Source of the DNA: Acridotheres tristis | Lineage: Eukaryota; Chordata; Aves; Passeriformes; Sturnidae | Direction of reading: 5' to 3' | DNA length: 64,000 nucleotides | NCBI GenBank assembly: GCA_037013685.1 | Contig: CM072886.1 | Coordinates: forward strand, 67,966,433-68,030,432 | Shown: piece by piece, positions 54,295 through 64,000 of the stretch | Numbering within the stretch: position 1 is the first letter of the stretch | How the letters are laid out: the number at the start of each line of letters is the position of its first letter | Notes under the pieces: generated by a model | The model's input: the letters and a program-made list of their open reading frames with translations, nothing else | What the model was told of the DNA's origin: nothing | Databases searched by the model: none | Position numbers and translations under genes: made by a program

Positions 54295-55514
54295 TATTTG
54301 CTAATAAATATTATTACCACTGGGTGCATTATTCTATTGTTCTTTTTATGTATTCATAGCCTTTGCAGCTATAATACATATAGTTAACTATTAAAGTTAA
54401 TCTGTTTAATAAAATTAATAGTTGCACTAAGTTCTTTACTAACACTTGGTTTTAAACCTATGTAGTCTAACAATATAAGCTGCAATTACAGGATTTTATA
54501 AAGTTGCCATAAATATTTAGCGGACCAAGTGAAGAGACGTATATAACTCCAATTGCTAACTATTACTGGAATTATCTCTTCTTCCAGGCCACACAGAATC
54601 TGTTTGAACAGGTACTGCACATATTATCTGAAAACCATTGCCCAAAATATTTCAAGTGTAAAGCTACCTAAAACACTCAAAAGGAATTAGATTACATAAA
54701 GAGTTTAAGGTGCACACAGCAAACCAACACACATATAAGCATTCAAAAGGAATCACTTGAGAGGCTTACTCTGCCCTCTGGTGCACTCCATCTCACAAGG
54801 ACACAGCATCCTGCACAAAACTCAGGAAAGCATCTGAACAACTGCAACAGTCTGAAGTTGAAGCCATTAAAAGGGTGCGCTGAGCTAAATGAAGACAGTT
54901 CAGCACCTCACAAGACGGGTAATACCAACATGAGCAAAAGCAGGATAGAAGGTAGCCCAGCTAGTTTTTATTCCTTTGTATTTACAGCAGAGAGCCTAAT
55001 TGTCCTGGCTAAGGACCAAGAACCCACCATCTAAAGCCCTGTGCAAATACAGTATTTACTGGTTAGCACAACAATTTCCCAGTGAGGTTGTGTTCCCAAA
55101 GCTGGTGTTATGAGCTGCCACCACCAGTAAACAGATGACAGGAGACTGACAGGACTGAGCACACCCCAGAACCACAGCGGGCTCCTACACCAATCAGGGG
55201 CATGCTAGGGCAGAAGGCTCTACATTTATAGCCTGATAGCAAAAATCAGGTTTAGAAATTCAATTTGTTAGCCAAAAGTTGAACAGCCACACGCACTAAA
55301 TTAGAAGGTATTTGATATCATATTGAGACCATAACATATTCTATAAAGCATAGCTATAAAATTCTCTAATGACATAAAATTAAAGTCTGTTAGGCGTGTT
55401 TTTTCCATTAATAAGTTGTACTACATCTCTACAGAGTATTGCTAATATTCTTGAAAATTAACTAGACTAGATCTTGTTACACCGAACAGCCAAAAATCTT
55501 TCTCCTATAGAACA

Positions 55515-55532
55515 TACCAATACCAATACCAA
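55515..55532. repeat. (TACCAA)3 tandem repeat
   Basis: Three perfect hexamer units, followed by a partial TAA. Short and of no evident function. Confidence 0.8.
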
Positions 55533-56749
55533 TAAGAACCACAAGCTACAGCACATAATCCATGAATTAGGCAATTATAAGCCTTGCTACTAGCAGAATA
55601 CTGGAAAAGCTTTACAATTAATTATTTGACTTATTTAGCCTACAGTTTCATATAAGGAATATTGTATTAATGAAAAAAATGTTTAAAAAGTCCAAGTGTC
55701 CAACAATAACCACCAGTTTTTGCCATGAGAAAGGATTGCAGGATCAGAACAAAACTGTGTACATACAGCTAGCACATAAAAACAGAAATAGCATCATTAA
55801 GATTTACTTGTTCATGATATTTATGTGTGATAAAAAAAACCATCCAACAAATTAGAGAGGAGTATTCCTGTTTAATGGACCATACTACTAAAACATCTCT
55901 CCAGTGCAAAGGAATTATTTTCAGAATTAATACATCAAATAGACAATGACAGCAATCATACGGAGCTATTTTGCTTCAGTGTTACCGAGATATTTAGAAC
56001 TAAGGAAATCCAAACCAAAGAGTTTCCAACATCAGGAGCTTTAATAGAGAGCTTTTTCTGTAAGGAATGCACATTCCCAAACCTGGCTATTGAACAGCAT
56101 GAGACTTTAAAAGGATGCCAGAGCTCTGCAATCAGGACACTTCAGTACTCAGCTCCATGCTAAGTTATTTAGTGCCTTGACTTTCCCCACAGCTAAGCAC
56201 TCACTGTGCATGTGTAGTGAAAGTGTCTTCTTCATGCCTCAGAACAACACCATCCTCTCCAACAAAGACTTTGTCAGAGATGACTTTCAGCTATACTAAC
56301 TGCATAGATAGAAAAGCGATGGGGGAAGAGTACTGCCCCTACGACATCACTGATAAAACCTGCAGGATAAAGTGAGCAATATATAGTTTTAGTTATGAGA
56401 TAAACTTGTGTACTAAACAGGAGGGTGCCAGCTTCCATGCCATGACCCAAACACTACCTTCTTCACTGCACCATCTCCTCCCCCCAGCAATCATCACAAC
56501 CACAATTACAACTGCAGGAAGAAGCATCCCATAGAAGACTGTGATAGGAAATGAAAAAGATGGCCTCTTTCCCATATGGTCATATACCTCAGACTGCAAG
56601 GAGTCTGGGGATGCAAACAGGCTTTACAATGTGATGTAGTAGTAGCTAACACTTTTTTCAGGTATGCTAAGAAAGTTGTTCTTGTTCTCATATACCCTGC
56701 TCCTCATGGGTGAAGTTTACCATCCTGCTATCTGTTATGGGAATAGCTG

Positions 56750-57297
56750 CAGGTGCAAGCCAGAAGGTTTCTGGAGGGCATTGATGACCTGACATGGGTG
56801 ACTGAACAGCTCACAGGGAGAAATGCTGTGAACAGACAATTCTTACAGTCAAGGAAGAACTGGTCAGTGATAGTCTTAGCCCACAAAGAGAAGCTGAAAG
56901 AGCTGGGGTTGTTTTGCCTGAAGAAGGCTCAGAGGGTAATCTCCCTGATGTTTTATCTGATGAACAGAATGGAAAAGGATGATTAAGGCAGACTCTTCTC
57001 AGTGGTATACAGCGAGAGGAGGTGAGGCAATGGTCAGTAATTTCCTGAATAGAGGAAACATACCATTTAAAAATATGAAAATTTATGGTGGTGTGTGCTG
57101 CTTTTTTTACTGTAAGAGTGAAGAAATAGGTGAGGAAACACGTTGCTCAGGGAGGCTGTGGGGTCTCCTTCCTGCTTAACACTTGACTGAACAAAGTTCT
57201 TTGTAACCTGCTCTAGATAACTCCACTTTGAGTAACGGGGTTGGACTAGACTCACTCCAGAGGTCCCTTCTGACCTTCAACTTTTCTGCAACTCTGT
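56750..57297 (+). mobile_element. CR1 LINE 3' fragment, longest copy in the window
   Basis: Plus-orientation CR1. The better part starts near 56870 with AAGCTGAAAGAGCTGGGGTT (56891-56910) and GAAGAAGGCTCAGAGGGTAA, passes the region equivalent to the CR1 stretch before the tail (TTGCTCAGGGAGGCTGTGGG near 57143), and ends GGGGTTGGACTAGACTCACT, CCAGAGGTCCCTTCTGACCT and a worn TTCTGCAACTCTG octamer region at 57285-57297. The stretch 56750-56870 is more diverged and its inclusion is tentative. The short open frames at 56753-56986 and 56979-57179 fall inside this element and are not genes. Confidence 0.85.
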
Positions 57298-60200
57298 TGG
57301 AATTATATAATGTAAACTTTTGCTTATCTACTTCAAGAGTCCCCTCTCTGTAGATATTCCATTTTCCCACCAACCTGCATCCAACTATAGGTTCAGGATG
57401 CAGTAAGAGACATGGGTGAGCACAGGCTTTTGCATAAATTGGGATTTTCCTCCCTGGGCTCTGAAGACCTATGCATTACAGCTAAATTGGGCCAGGCTAT
57501 TTAATACCACTAGGACAGCAAGCCATAAATCCAGCCCAGAGTTTAACTACTCAGATACCTTGTTTTTAGCACTTGAAACTTTTTCAGTGTATCTTTTACT
57601 GAGGTTACACTGCCTTTTGGATTCCGAAATTTGTCAAAAAATACTTGCCAGCTTCACTAGCTCAGTATAACCCAAAACAAACAAGCTTTTACAGTATAGT
57701 CAAATACTGATATGATCATCTGTCCTTCAAGAAAAAATAGTTACAGCTTTATATCTACGTGTGTGCCTCCTCTGAAAGACTCTGCAAAAAGAGACATTTA
57801 CATCATTTTAGGCAACCTACATTTGGATAATTGATTTTGAAGACATTCAGAGGGAGATGAATATAGAGCTATGGATAACAGAATTTGGATTAAGCTATCT
57901 GCATGCTGCTATACATTATTCAGAATCAATATACTGTAAACGCCCATAAAATCAAATTAAATGCAAAACAAAACATGGTCGGTTCACCAGATTCCCAGAG
58001 AACTACAATTTAAAGCAAGAGGACATATAAAGACTGGATAGAGAAAATGAGGCTGAACTGTTTATTTAGTAGCCATGAAGTGAATGTGCTACTGTTTTCT
58101 GAACATCCCATGGTGAAGCCACAGTGCAGAGAGCTAATCCCTGTTTGTCACCAAAACAGACAGGAATGCACACTGGATAATTTGTTCCTACTTATGATAT
58201 CATTCTGTTAAGTTTACTGTTTTTAATAAGGAACAAGTTTCAGTCTTCTCTCACTTTCTTCCATGTACCAGATCAGATCAGCCTCACAGTGACCTACTTT
58301 ATGAGTCACAGTCCTCACTATTTATGAGTCAGAAAAACGTCTTCTCTGACAGTATTTCCCAGACTACTGTGGGTTCATTCCAAGAACCAATTTCATCTTC
58401 ATTGGTTTCCTACAGGAAACCAGACCAACTTCCTATGATTTTATTTTCCTTCATTTCAGCATGGCTCACATAAACTAACTGGAAGTGAGAGTGATAGAAA
58501 ACTTTATTCTGCATAAACACAAGCCAATACAAACACCACCAAAAAAATCCTGAAGACGTCACCGGTTCAAAGTGACCAGAATGTGAAGCAAGCTAAGATT
58601 AGAAGTTCTTTTCCCTCCTTCCCCAAACATGATGCACACAAGCAAACCCAGTAAGTTTATATAACCACAGTCCAATGCTAACAGCTGTTTAGGTGTCTGG
58701 TGAAGACATTCACCTGAACAGATGGCTAAGTTCTACTGTCTCTCTTTCAACACTGGGAATTGTTTTAAAATGCTAAGCACTCTTAGACTGTTTTTAAGTT
58801 CTACTAACAACATAGTAAAGCTGCTCGACCACCTCAGTCAACAGACTCAGGGTGCTTACCTTCTCTCCTCAATTGCAACAGCAGAAGTGCTACTGGAGAT
58901 GCTAGGAAGCAAATAGGCCTTGAAGAAGTTCATCTAGACTTCCCATAGGACTGCTAACATTGCCTAAGTATCAGCCTGCTGCATCCAGGTCAGCTTCTAA
59001 TAGAGCCATTTTCATTGTCCTCCAGGACATTAGGACATGAGATTTCCAAAAGCCAAGAGCCAGCACCAGATTTGCATTAGCTCAGAATCACAGAGTAGTC
59101 TGAGCTGGAAGGGACCTAGAAGCATCAAGTCCAACTCTTAAGTGAATGGCCCATATGGGAATCAAACCCACAGCCTTGGCATTATTAGCCCCATGCTCCA
59201 ATCAACTGAGCTCATCATGCAGTGAGACATTTGAGGAATAACCCTTCCCATAACTCATGGCAGAATCATCTCAGAATCTATAGCAGCAGCACAAGCACCA
59301 CTATCACCCCTTCATGCCTCCCAGTGCTGTGACCAAGGTGTTGCAGCTGCAGCAGGCACCTGGAGACCATAGCTTGGTACTAACATCCTAGCCCCAAATT
59401 AAGTGGGACAGGTAATTCCCACAGAGATTGCTACACAGTGAGCCAGTTCAAGAAAAGGGATGCTGGGACACCTAGCTGTGGACTGCAAATACCCAGCATA
59501 ATTTGCTGGCTCAGATTTCACACTGCAAAGCAGAAGTTCAGTTATCTTCTGGACCATCTTCTGCCCTTGGACTCATAGCCCTATTGTTATTCTGCTGTAT
59601 GTGAGCTAATAAACCAGATCCATGTTAACACGGTTAATTCAATCATGCAAGCAAATTAAAAGCAGAATTATTCTCATTTCGTGTCTGTATTCTGGTGTGT
59701 GTATTGTCAGCAATTGCAGTCTTTCAATGAGATTTCCTCTTGCTGTGTTTCAAGGGTTACAGTGAGAGGAACAACACACTGCTTTCTCTGGAAAAACTTA
59801 CTTAGAAAGCTAAAGCAAAATTGATTTTCAGGAGGCTTAAATACTCCTTCACTTCTCACCTCAAGAGAAGCCAGGGAATATTATTACTTTAGAATGCTTA
59901 CACATTGCACACAATAAGGACAGGACGTATGACTGACGTACAATTTATTCTAATGACAACTTGCTACCTGGACATCTGCTTCAGCTTGTAATCACGAGGC
60001 ATGAATGAGGATTTTGCAAGTAAATAGTGGCCACTTGTTAGTAAACTGAGCTTTTACAGCAGTGTAGGCTAATAAACGTAAACCACAAAGTTATTGCCTC
60101 TACTATTAATTTTCCATCCTTTTGATGCAGCAGTATTTGTCAGGGTCAAATTACTAGTTTTTAATGACCCCTTTTTATTCCAGTTTCTCTAACTTGATTT

Positions 60201-60664
60201 TTTGTAACCAAAAGCCCAAAAGTGTTGTAATACTGCAGGTAGTAACAGGGCTGTTTTCTCTGTTTGTAGGTCAGTATTTCAAAGAGTATCACCTGCATGA
60301 AAACTGGTATAGGAGAAGACTTTATAGAAATTATGCATTCTGATATATGCAATGATTTTAAACCAACCAAATAATGTTCTTTTAAGTACTGCTTGGTCTA
60401 AGAACACTGCATAATTTCTCAGCTAGGACTGATCAGCAGCAAAGTCTACAGCAAAAGTTGTTTCACGTGGCAGAAAAAACAGATTTTTAAACATGCAGAT
60501 TTTGTTGACAACGACAATTTAAGCTCTATTCTTCTGACATGCAGTAATTTAGCACCGCAGAAACATGACTGTCTTGACTGAAGGCAGTGTTTACCCAATG
60601 ACATTAACAGTTGTTAAAACGCTTATAAATGCTGCAGTCTAAAATAACCAAGGTAATATACCAA
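57298..60664. other. Non-coding intron segment (apart from the SINE)
   Basis: Intron immediately downstream of the GMDS exon in transcript order. A moderately GC-rich patch lies at 59280-59500. Small frames below 85 codons with no motif. The SINE at 59083-59220 is the only recognised element. Confidence 0.6.
59083..59220 (-). mobile_element. tRNA-Ile-derived SINE with CR1-type tail (TguSINE1-like)
   Basis: On the minus strand, 59220-59147 aligns without gaps along most of its length to a tRNA-Ile: an A-box region GAGCTCAGTTG, an anticodon loop CTAATAA (anticodon AAT at 59186-59184), a degraded B box GGTTTGATTCC and a 3' half ending ATATGGGCCA. It is followed at 59146-59083 by a CR1-like 3' end (pieces AGTTGGACTTGATG, AGGTCCCTTCCAGCTCAGA, CTCTGTGATTCT). 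A tRNA head fused to a LINE tail is the hallmark of a SINE mobilised by that LINE. Such tRNA-Ile/CR1 SINEs are, from memory, a passerine feature. Several C-to-T changes show it is not recent, and I see no target-site duplication, as expected for CR1-driven insertions. Confidence 0.82.
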
Positions 60665-60679
60665 CACCACCACCACCAC
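60665..60679. repeat. (CAC)5 microsatellite beside the GMDS donor
   Basis: Five CAC units on the plus strand, which are GTG units on the sense strand 38-52 bases past the exon end. Intronic GTGG-type runs can act as splicing enhancers, but that is inference. Confidence 0.85.
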
Positions 60680-60710
60680 CCATTCACAATTCTCAGTGCT
60701 AGAGAAGTTT

Positions 60711-60716
60711 ACTCAC
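60711..60716 (-). other. 5' splice site (donor) of the GMDS exon
   Basis: On the minus strand the exon ends CAAG and the intron begins GTGAGT, a near-consensus U2-type donor. The exon end falls exactly after the Lys codon of GAQSHVK, which matches where I expect this GMDS exon to stop. Confidence 0.9.
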
Positions 60717-60826
60717 CTTGACATGGCTCTGAGCTCCCAGATTGTAAATCTCAGAAGGTTTGACTTCATTAATGATCTTCACCAGGCAGGTGCTGTCTGT
60801 GAGATCTCCATAGTGCAGCTTCATGT
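60717..60826 (-). CDS. GMDS: GMDS internal coding exon (GDP-mannose 4,6-dehydratase), partial gene
   Basis: GDP-mannose 4,6-dehydratase is a cytosolic NADP-dependent extended short-chain dehydrogenase that turns GDP-mannose into GDP-4-keto-6-deoxymannose, the entry step to GDP-fucose. Read on the minus strand, the exon gives two bases (AC, completing an Asn codon split with the previous exon) followed by 36 codons, starting [10 protein letters not shown] and ending [12 protein letters not shown] recognise this as GMDS from the GDLTD segment and the NLGAQSHVK segment, both part of the Rossmann-fold cofactor region; the catalytic Tyr-Lys lies in later exons, not here. The exon is in phase 2 at its start and ends on a complete Lys codon. 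The Met at 60824 is internal, not a translation start: the apparent open frame that runs on to 60893 reads into intron. From memory the human protein has Thr where this one has Ser (VKPSEIYN), a conservative change. It is probably the fourth coding exon; that number is from memory. Confidence 0.94.
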
Positions 60827-60853
60827 CTTCAGAGTTTAAGAACACAGAGTTAA
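60827..60853 (-). other. 3' splice site (acceptor) and likely branch point of the GMDS exon
   Basis: The minus strand reads CTGAAG then the exon, so AG occupies 60828-60827. The pyrimidine tract is short and interrupted (TGTGTTCTTAAACTCT). A TTAAC branch-point-like sequence sits at 60853-60849, placing a candidate branch A at 60850, about 24 bases before the exon. AG and reading frame are clear; the branch point is inference. Confidence 0.8.
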
Positions 60854-63800
60854 TACACTTTAATCTTGGACCAAGATTGCATTCTTGGTCCATATCCTAT
60901 TTCAGGTCAAGATCTGAGTAAACATTTATTGGAAAAAGTCAAGAGATCACCAGCTAAACTTGGTTTTGCTTGTTTTTTTTCTCCCGTGCTTTAACCACAA
61001 AATACATTTCCCCATAGGAGTAATGAATAGCATTTCAGATTATTTTTTCAATAATCTTATTTATCTAGCAACATTTATATCATTTGTTTAATAGCTTACA
61101 CTTTATTTTCCCAGGTTGTATAAATAAGTTCAATGTCAGATATAGAACGCCAGGCACAAAAATAGGGCATTTTTTAGTTTGGGCTTCCAATCTATCTTTC
61201 ACTCAGAAATGTTTTAATGACTTCTAACTTCAATGGCTTTTTTCTCTTCCCCAAAATGTTGCATGCATTTCAGTTTCTCACTGTGACTAATTTCACAACA
61301 CAACAAAAATGTCTAAGGTTCTACTAGATGAGCATTTAGATAACATTAAAGCACAACCTGCTGCATTTGTTATTATTGCTTGTCCATTTTAAAAAATACA
61401 GATGCACACTGGAAGGGAATTTAAGAGAACAATTTAACTGTCAGTGAAACATGGTTTGTGATACTATGCATCAAAATCTCAAAATTGGTTAGATACAGGT
61501 GTTAATTATCCTTTTCAGACTTGAATTTCTTTCTAATTTTTGAGTAAAAAAGTAGGTAAGAGCATGAAACCAGCTCTTGTCAAATTTTAAATAGGAAGTC
61601 GCAATGGTTTACCAAGTTGTCCTTGTTTTCAGACCCAAGAAGACACTGCAAAAGTGAAATCCACAAATCAGATCTCCTTTTAGGTCTTATTTGAAATAAA
61701 ATTGAAAAATCAAACAGCCACACTGCTATTTACAGATCTTTCCAATAAAAAGTTGTAACTATAATGAATAAGCTGTTTATATTTACTTGCCATATTTTAT
61801 AGATTTTCATTTGACGTTTATGACCTTAAGTTTGTATTTTTTTTTAGTCCTGACATACCAGGCTTATTACTAGAGATATGAATCCACAGTACATTTTTAA
61901 CTGCTGCTAAGATGGATACATAAAGTTTGTTATTATTTATGCTGATTTCACTTCTTTTTATCTCTTCTTTTTTAAAGTATAAAACAGCAAGTAAGTTAAC
62001 AGATCACAGTTCTCAGATTTCAGCCCTGTACATTCCCATAAAACAGGTGCATGAGGTTCTTCAGGTTGATGAAGTAATACAGCCATGGTACATTCTAGAA
62101 ATTTGTTTTCACATCCACATCAGTTGAAAAGGACATTCTCAAGAGACTTCAGACCCAGCTAAAGCTGTGGCTAACAGGTAATACTAGGCAGGAAAGAGGT
62201 GTCAGAGCCTGTGTTCCTCTTCCTACACCAAAGACATGCAGTCCTGCCAAAACCCCAAGGCCAGAAAATAGTTTCAGGGGAAGGTGGGCTGTCAGCTTGA
62301 CTGACCCAGGAAACAAGACACCAGCCCACCATTACCATAAATGTAATGCTCTCAAGGAGAATGTTTATTTTGGTCCATCATCAAGTCTTCAAAGCTTCTG
62401 GTCCAAATGGCCTTTCTGAAGGAGAGCAGGGAATGAAGCTATATTTCCTCCTGACCCATAAAAAAAGAGGGTGTTTCAAGAGTGAAAAGCTAAGTGGAAA
62501 GACTTAATAGAAAATGGGGTTTATTTGGTGCACAGATCCACAAATGCAGATCAAATGTCAGAACCTTTGGGCTTTAGTAATATTATCCAATCTAAAAACC
62601 TTCTTAGCAAGCAACAGCTGATGGGCTTGCTCTAGGATGCACCTTGTCTTCCTTCCTGTGCTCCCTACTTTTTCATACAAAGAGGTTCACTGTCTATGAA
62701 AAGCACCATCTTGCAACATGCAATCGATTCCTCATGAGAAAAAGCACACATGGCAAAGATAAAATTGGAGTTTCCTCACATCAACCACTATTGCTTCCTC
62801 CAGCACTGCCTGGAAACCCATTGTTTTCAAACAATTTCCATGGAGCAGCTTTTCCTGAGATTCCAAGACCAATTCCTTCTCCTCCCGTTCAGATGGTTAC
62901 ATTCTTCAGTTACAGGAAAATGAGATAAGAAGCAAAAAAAATTCATGTCTACTTTCTCTTTTCTTCCTTCCATCTCTTTCCTTGAATGTTTTTATGTGCA
63001 TTTGTTGTGATCTACATTGTCTTCTCAAATCACTTTTCTTAACCACAAGATGGTCTTCACAATGCACAGGTTCCTGTTTGATTTAATTTTCTTCATTCTA
63101 CTTTGTGACCCAAGAATGCAAGTTATGGGAAACAGTTCTTACATTGTTCTTGACAGAAAAACACAGGTTTGAGTATTCTTCACAAAGATATTCTGTTCAA
63201 TTCTACCCCTCTCTTAATCAGATACTTTAAGGAGCCGTGTACAGTAAGTAGCAACTAATCAGAGCAATACTATGTCAGAAATTAAACATTTCTGAAATAA
63301 AAACTACAAGCAAAGACCAAAGGAAATGTATAAGTTGCACAATATATTAAACTTGATAAAATTAGGCTCTGTTTAACCGTGATATGAAGCAGACTTCAAA
63401 GATGTGATTTTTTTTACACCATGGAGATACTTGTTAACAATACCTTAAACTGCACTGTTTAGGACAGCTTGCACAACTCTACAAAATAGAGCATGGAGAA
63501 CTGTGTTCTTGTTAAAGTGTTCAATACTTCTGCTGAACTGGAGCCATGCAATGTTTGAGCTGTTTTTCATTAAGAGACCAATTAGCTTCCTTTAAGATAA
63601 AATAAACAATTTTTTGCCATTACTAGAGATAATAATTTCAACTTTCCAGATTATCATTGGTAACAGAGAATACAGTAAATTGTCAAGAAATTTCCAAGAG
63701 CAATGCCTTTCCTTCAGGTAAAGCAGGTACTCCCTTCCTTGGATGCAAGAATTCAGAGGGCCCATCCAAAGATTAATTCTTCCTGTCATCAATAAGAACT

Positions 63801-64000
63801 GATCATGTCTTATTCATGCTCTCATACAGGCTGTTTCCAAGCTTTCACCTCCAGCAGACACCATGGAGCTCATGAGGAAACACAAGTGGAGTACTTAAGA
63901 TAACTACCACAAAAAACTCCATATTTGCTTATTCTGAAATCTCAGTATTTTTAACTTCACATGGCATTTTCCAGGCCCAGCCATTTTCTAACTGCTACTG
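60827..64000 (-). other. GMDS: GMDS intron upstream of the exon (partial, runs off the window)
   Basis: This is the 3' part of the intron that precedes the recognised exon in transcript order. I looked for the preceding GMDS exon (the segment with the RRSSSFNTGR motif) on the minus strand and did not find it, so the intron is longer than 3.1 kb. Short open frames here (for example 61927-62127, 62644-62928 and 63592-63792) have no recognisable similarity and lack splice support. No interspersed repeat is evident. A T10 run lies near 61839-61848. Confidence 0.8.

Larger units (their letters stand above)
44051..56749. other. Non-coding intron segment (apart from the CR1 at 45315-45395)
   Basis: AT-rich throughout, strongest at 47,300-49,900. 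A G/T-rich tract lies at 44786-44840, a GC-rich patch at 47045-47270 (open frames on both strands, no product recognised), a short (CA)n at 51552-51564, T16 at 53817-53832 and three tandem TACCAA units at 55515-55532. Frames up to 99 codons (53556-53855 minus) show no motif. Confidence 0.6.
1..60716 (-). other. GMDS: GMDS intron downstream of the exon (partial, more than 60 kb)
   Basis: All sequence below the exon should be the 5' part of the following intron of the minus-strand gene. The next GMDS exon, which should carry a DVDGVGTLRLLDA-type segment, is not visible in any frame, so the intron continues past base 1. This is an inference from a single anchoring exon; nested or antisense genes are not excluded. 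Very large introns are known for vertebrate GMDS. Sub-regions are described separately. Confidence 0.75.

Noticed and set aside
56753..57179. Two adjacent small plus-strand genes
   Set aside because: Both lie inside a CR1 3' fragment.
59147..59220. tRNA-Ile gene on the minus strand
   Set aside because: The acceptor stem and B box are degraded and a CR1-type tail is fused directly to it, so it is the head of a SINE rather than a working tRNA gene.
60699..60893. Stand-alone 64-codon small protein on the minus strand
   Set aside because: Only 60717-60826 is coding. The bases on both sides are intron beyond clear splice sites, and the apparent start is in intron.
1..64000. CRISPR array, operons, phage or bacterial elements, or an endogenous retrovirus
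   Set aside because: No spaced direct-repeat array, no tightly packed frames with ribosome sites, and no recognisable gag, pol or env segment or paired LTRs were seen; splice sites, CR1 and a SINE show this is vertebrate intron.

Overview
This window is vertebrate nuclear DNA, most likely from a passerine bird. It is AT-rich, almost free of coding sequence, sparse in repeats, and what interspersed repeats I can recognise are CR1-type LINE 3' ends plus one tRNA-Ile-headed, CR1-tailed SINE. A tRNA-Ile/CR1 SINE is, from memory, characteristic of passerines (TguSINE1 type); the species cannot be named from this sequence.

The only confident protein-coding feature is one 110-bp internal exon of GMDS (GDP-mannose 4,6-dehydratase) on the minus strand at 60717-60826. 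It encodes the internal stretch that starts [10 protein letters not shown] and ends GAQSHVK, and has a good acceptor and donor. Everything else appears to be GMDS intron: 60827-64000 is the end of the preceding intron and 1-60716 is the start of the following one, which therefore exceeds 60 kb here. I found no other GMDS exon.

Layout. 1-12.6 kb: unremarkable intron with homopolymers (T14, G13, A20), an (ATT)5 and a purine-rich tract at 8.6-8.9 kb. 12.6-13.2 kb: a locally GC-richer patch with good plus-strand splice-site look-alikes flanking an open frame (weak candidate antisense exon). 17.1 kb: a long bulged palindrome. 18.9 kb: CR1 (minus). 29.5 kb: CR1 (plus), then a GC-rich palindrome. 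34.1-34.9 kb: the longest open frame of the window, not recognised. 41.6 kb: a nested AT palindrome cluster. 44.0, 45.3 and 56.8-57.3 kb: further CR1 copies. 59.1-59.2 kb: the SINE. 60.7-60.8 kb: the GMDS exon.

GMDS makes GDP-4-keto-6-deoxymannose, the first committed step of de novo GDP-fucose synthesis in the cytosol. No operon-like or multi-gene system is present, and I see no convincing undescribed system; the most useful follow-ups are the two candidate non-GMDS exons and the palindromes.
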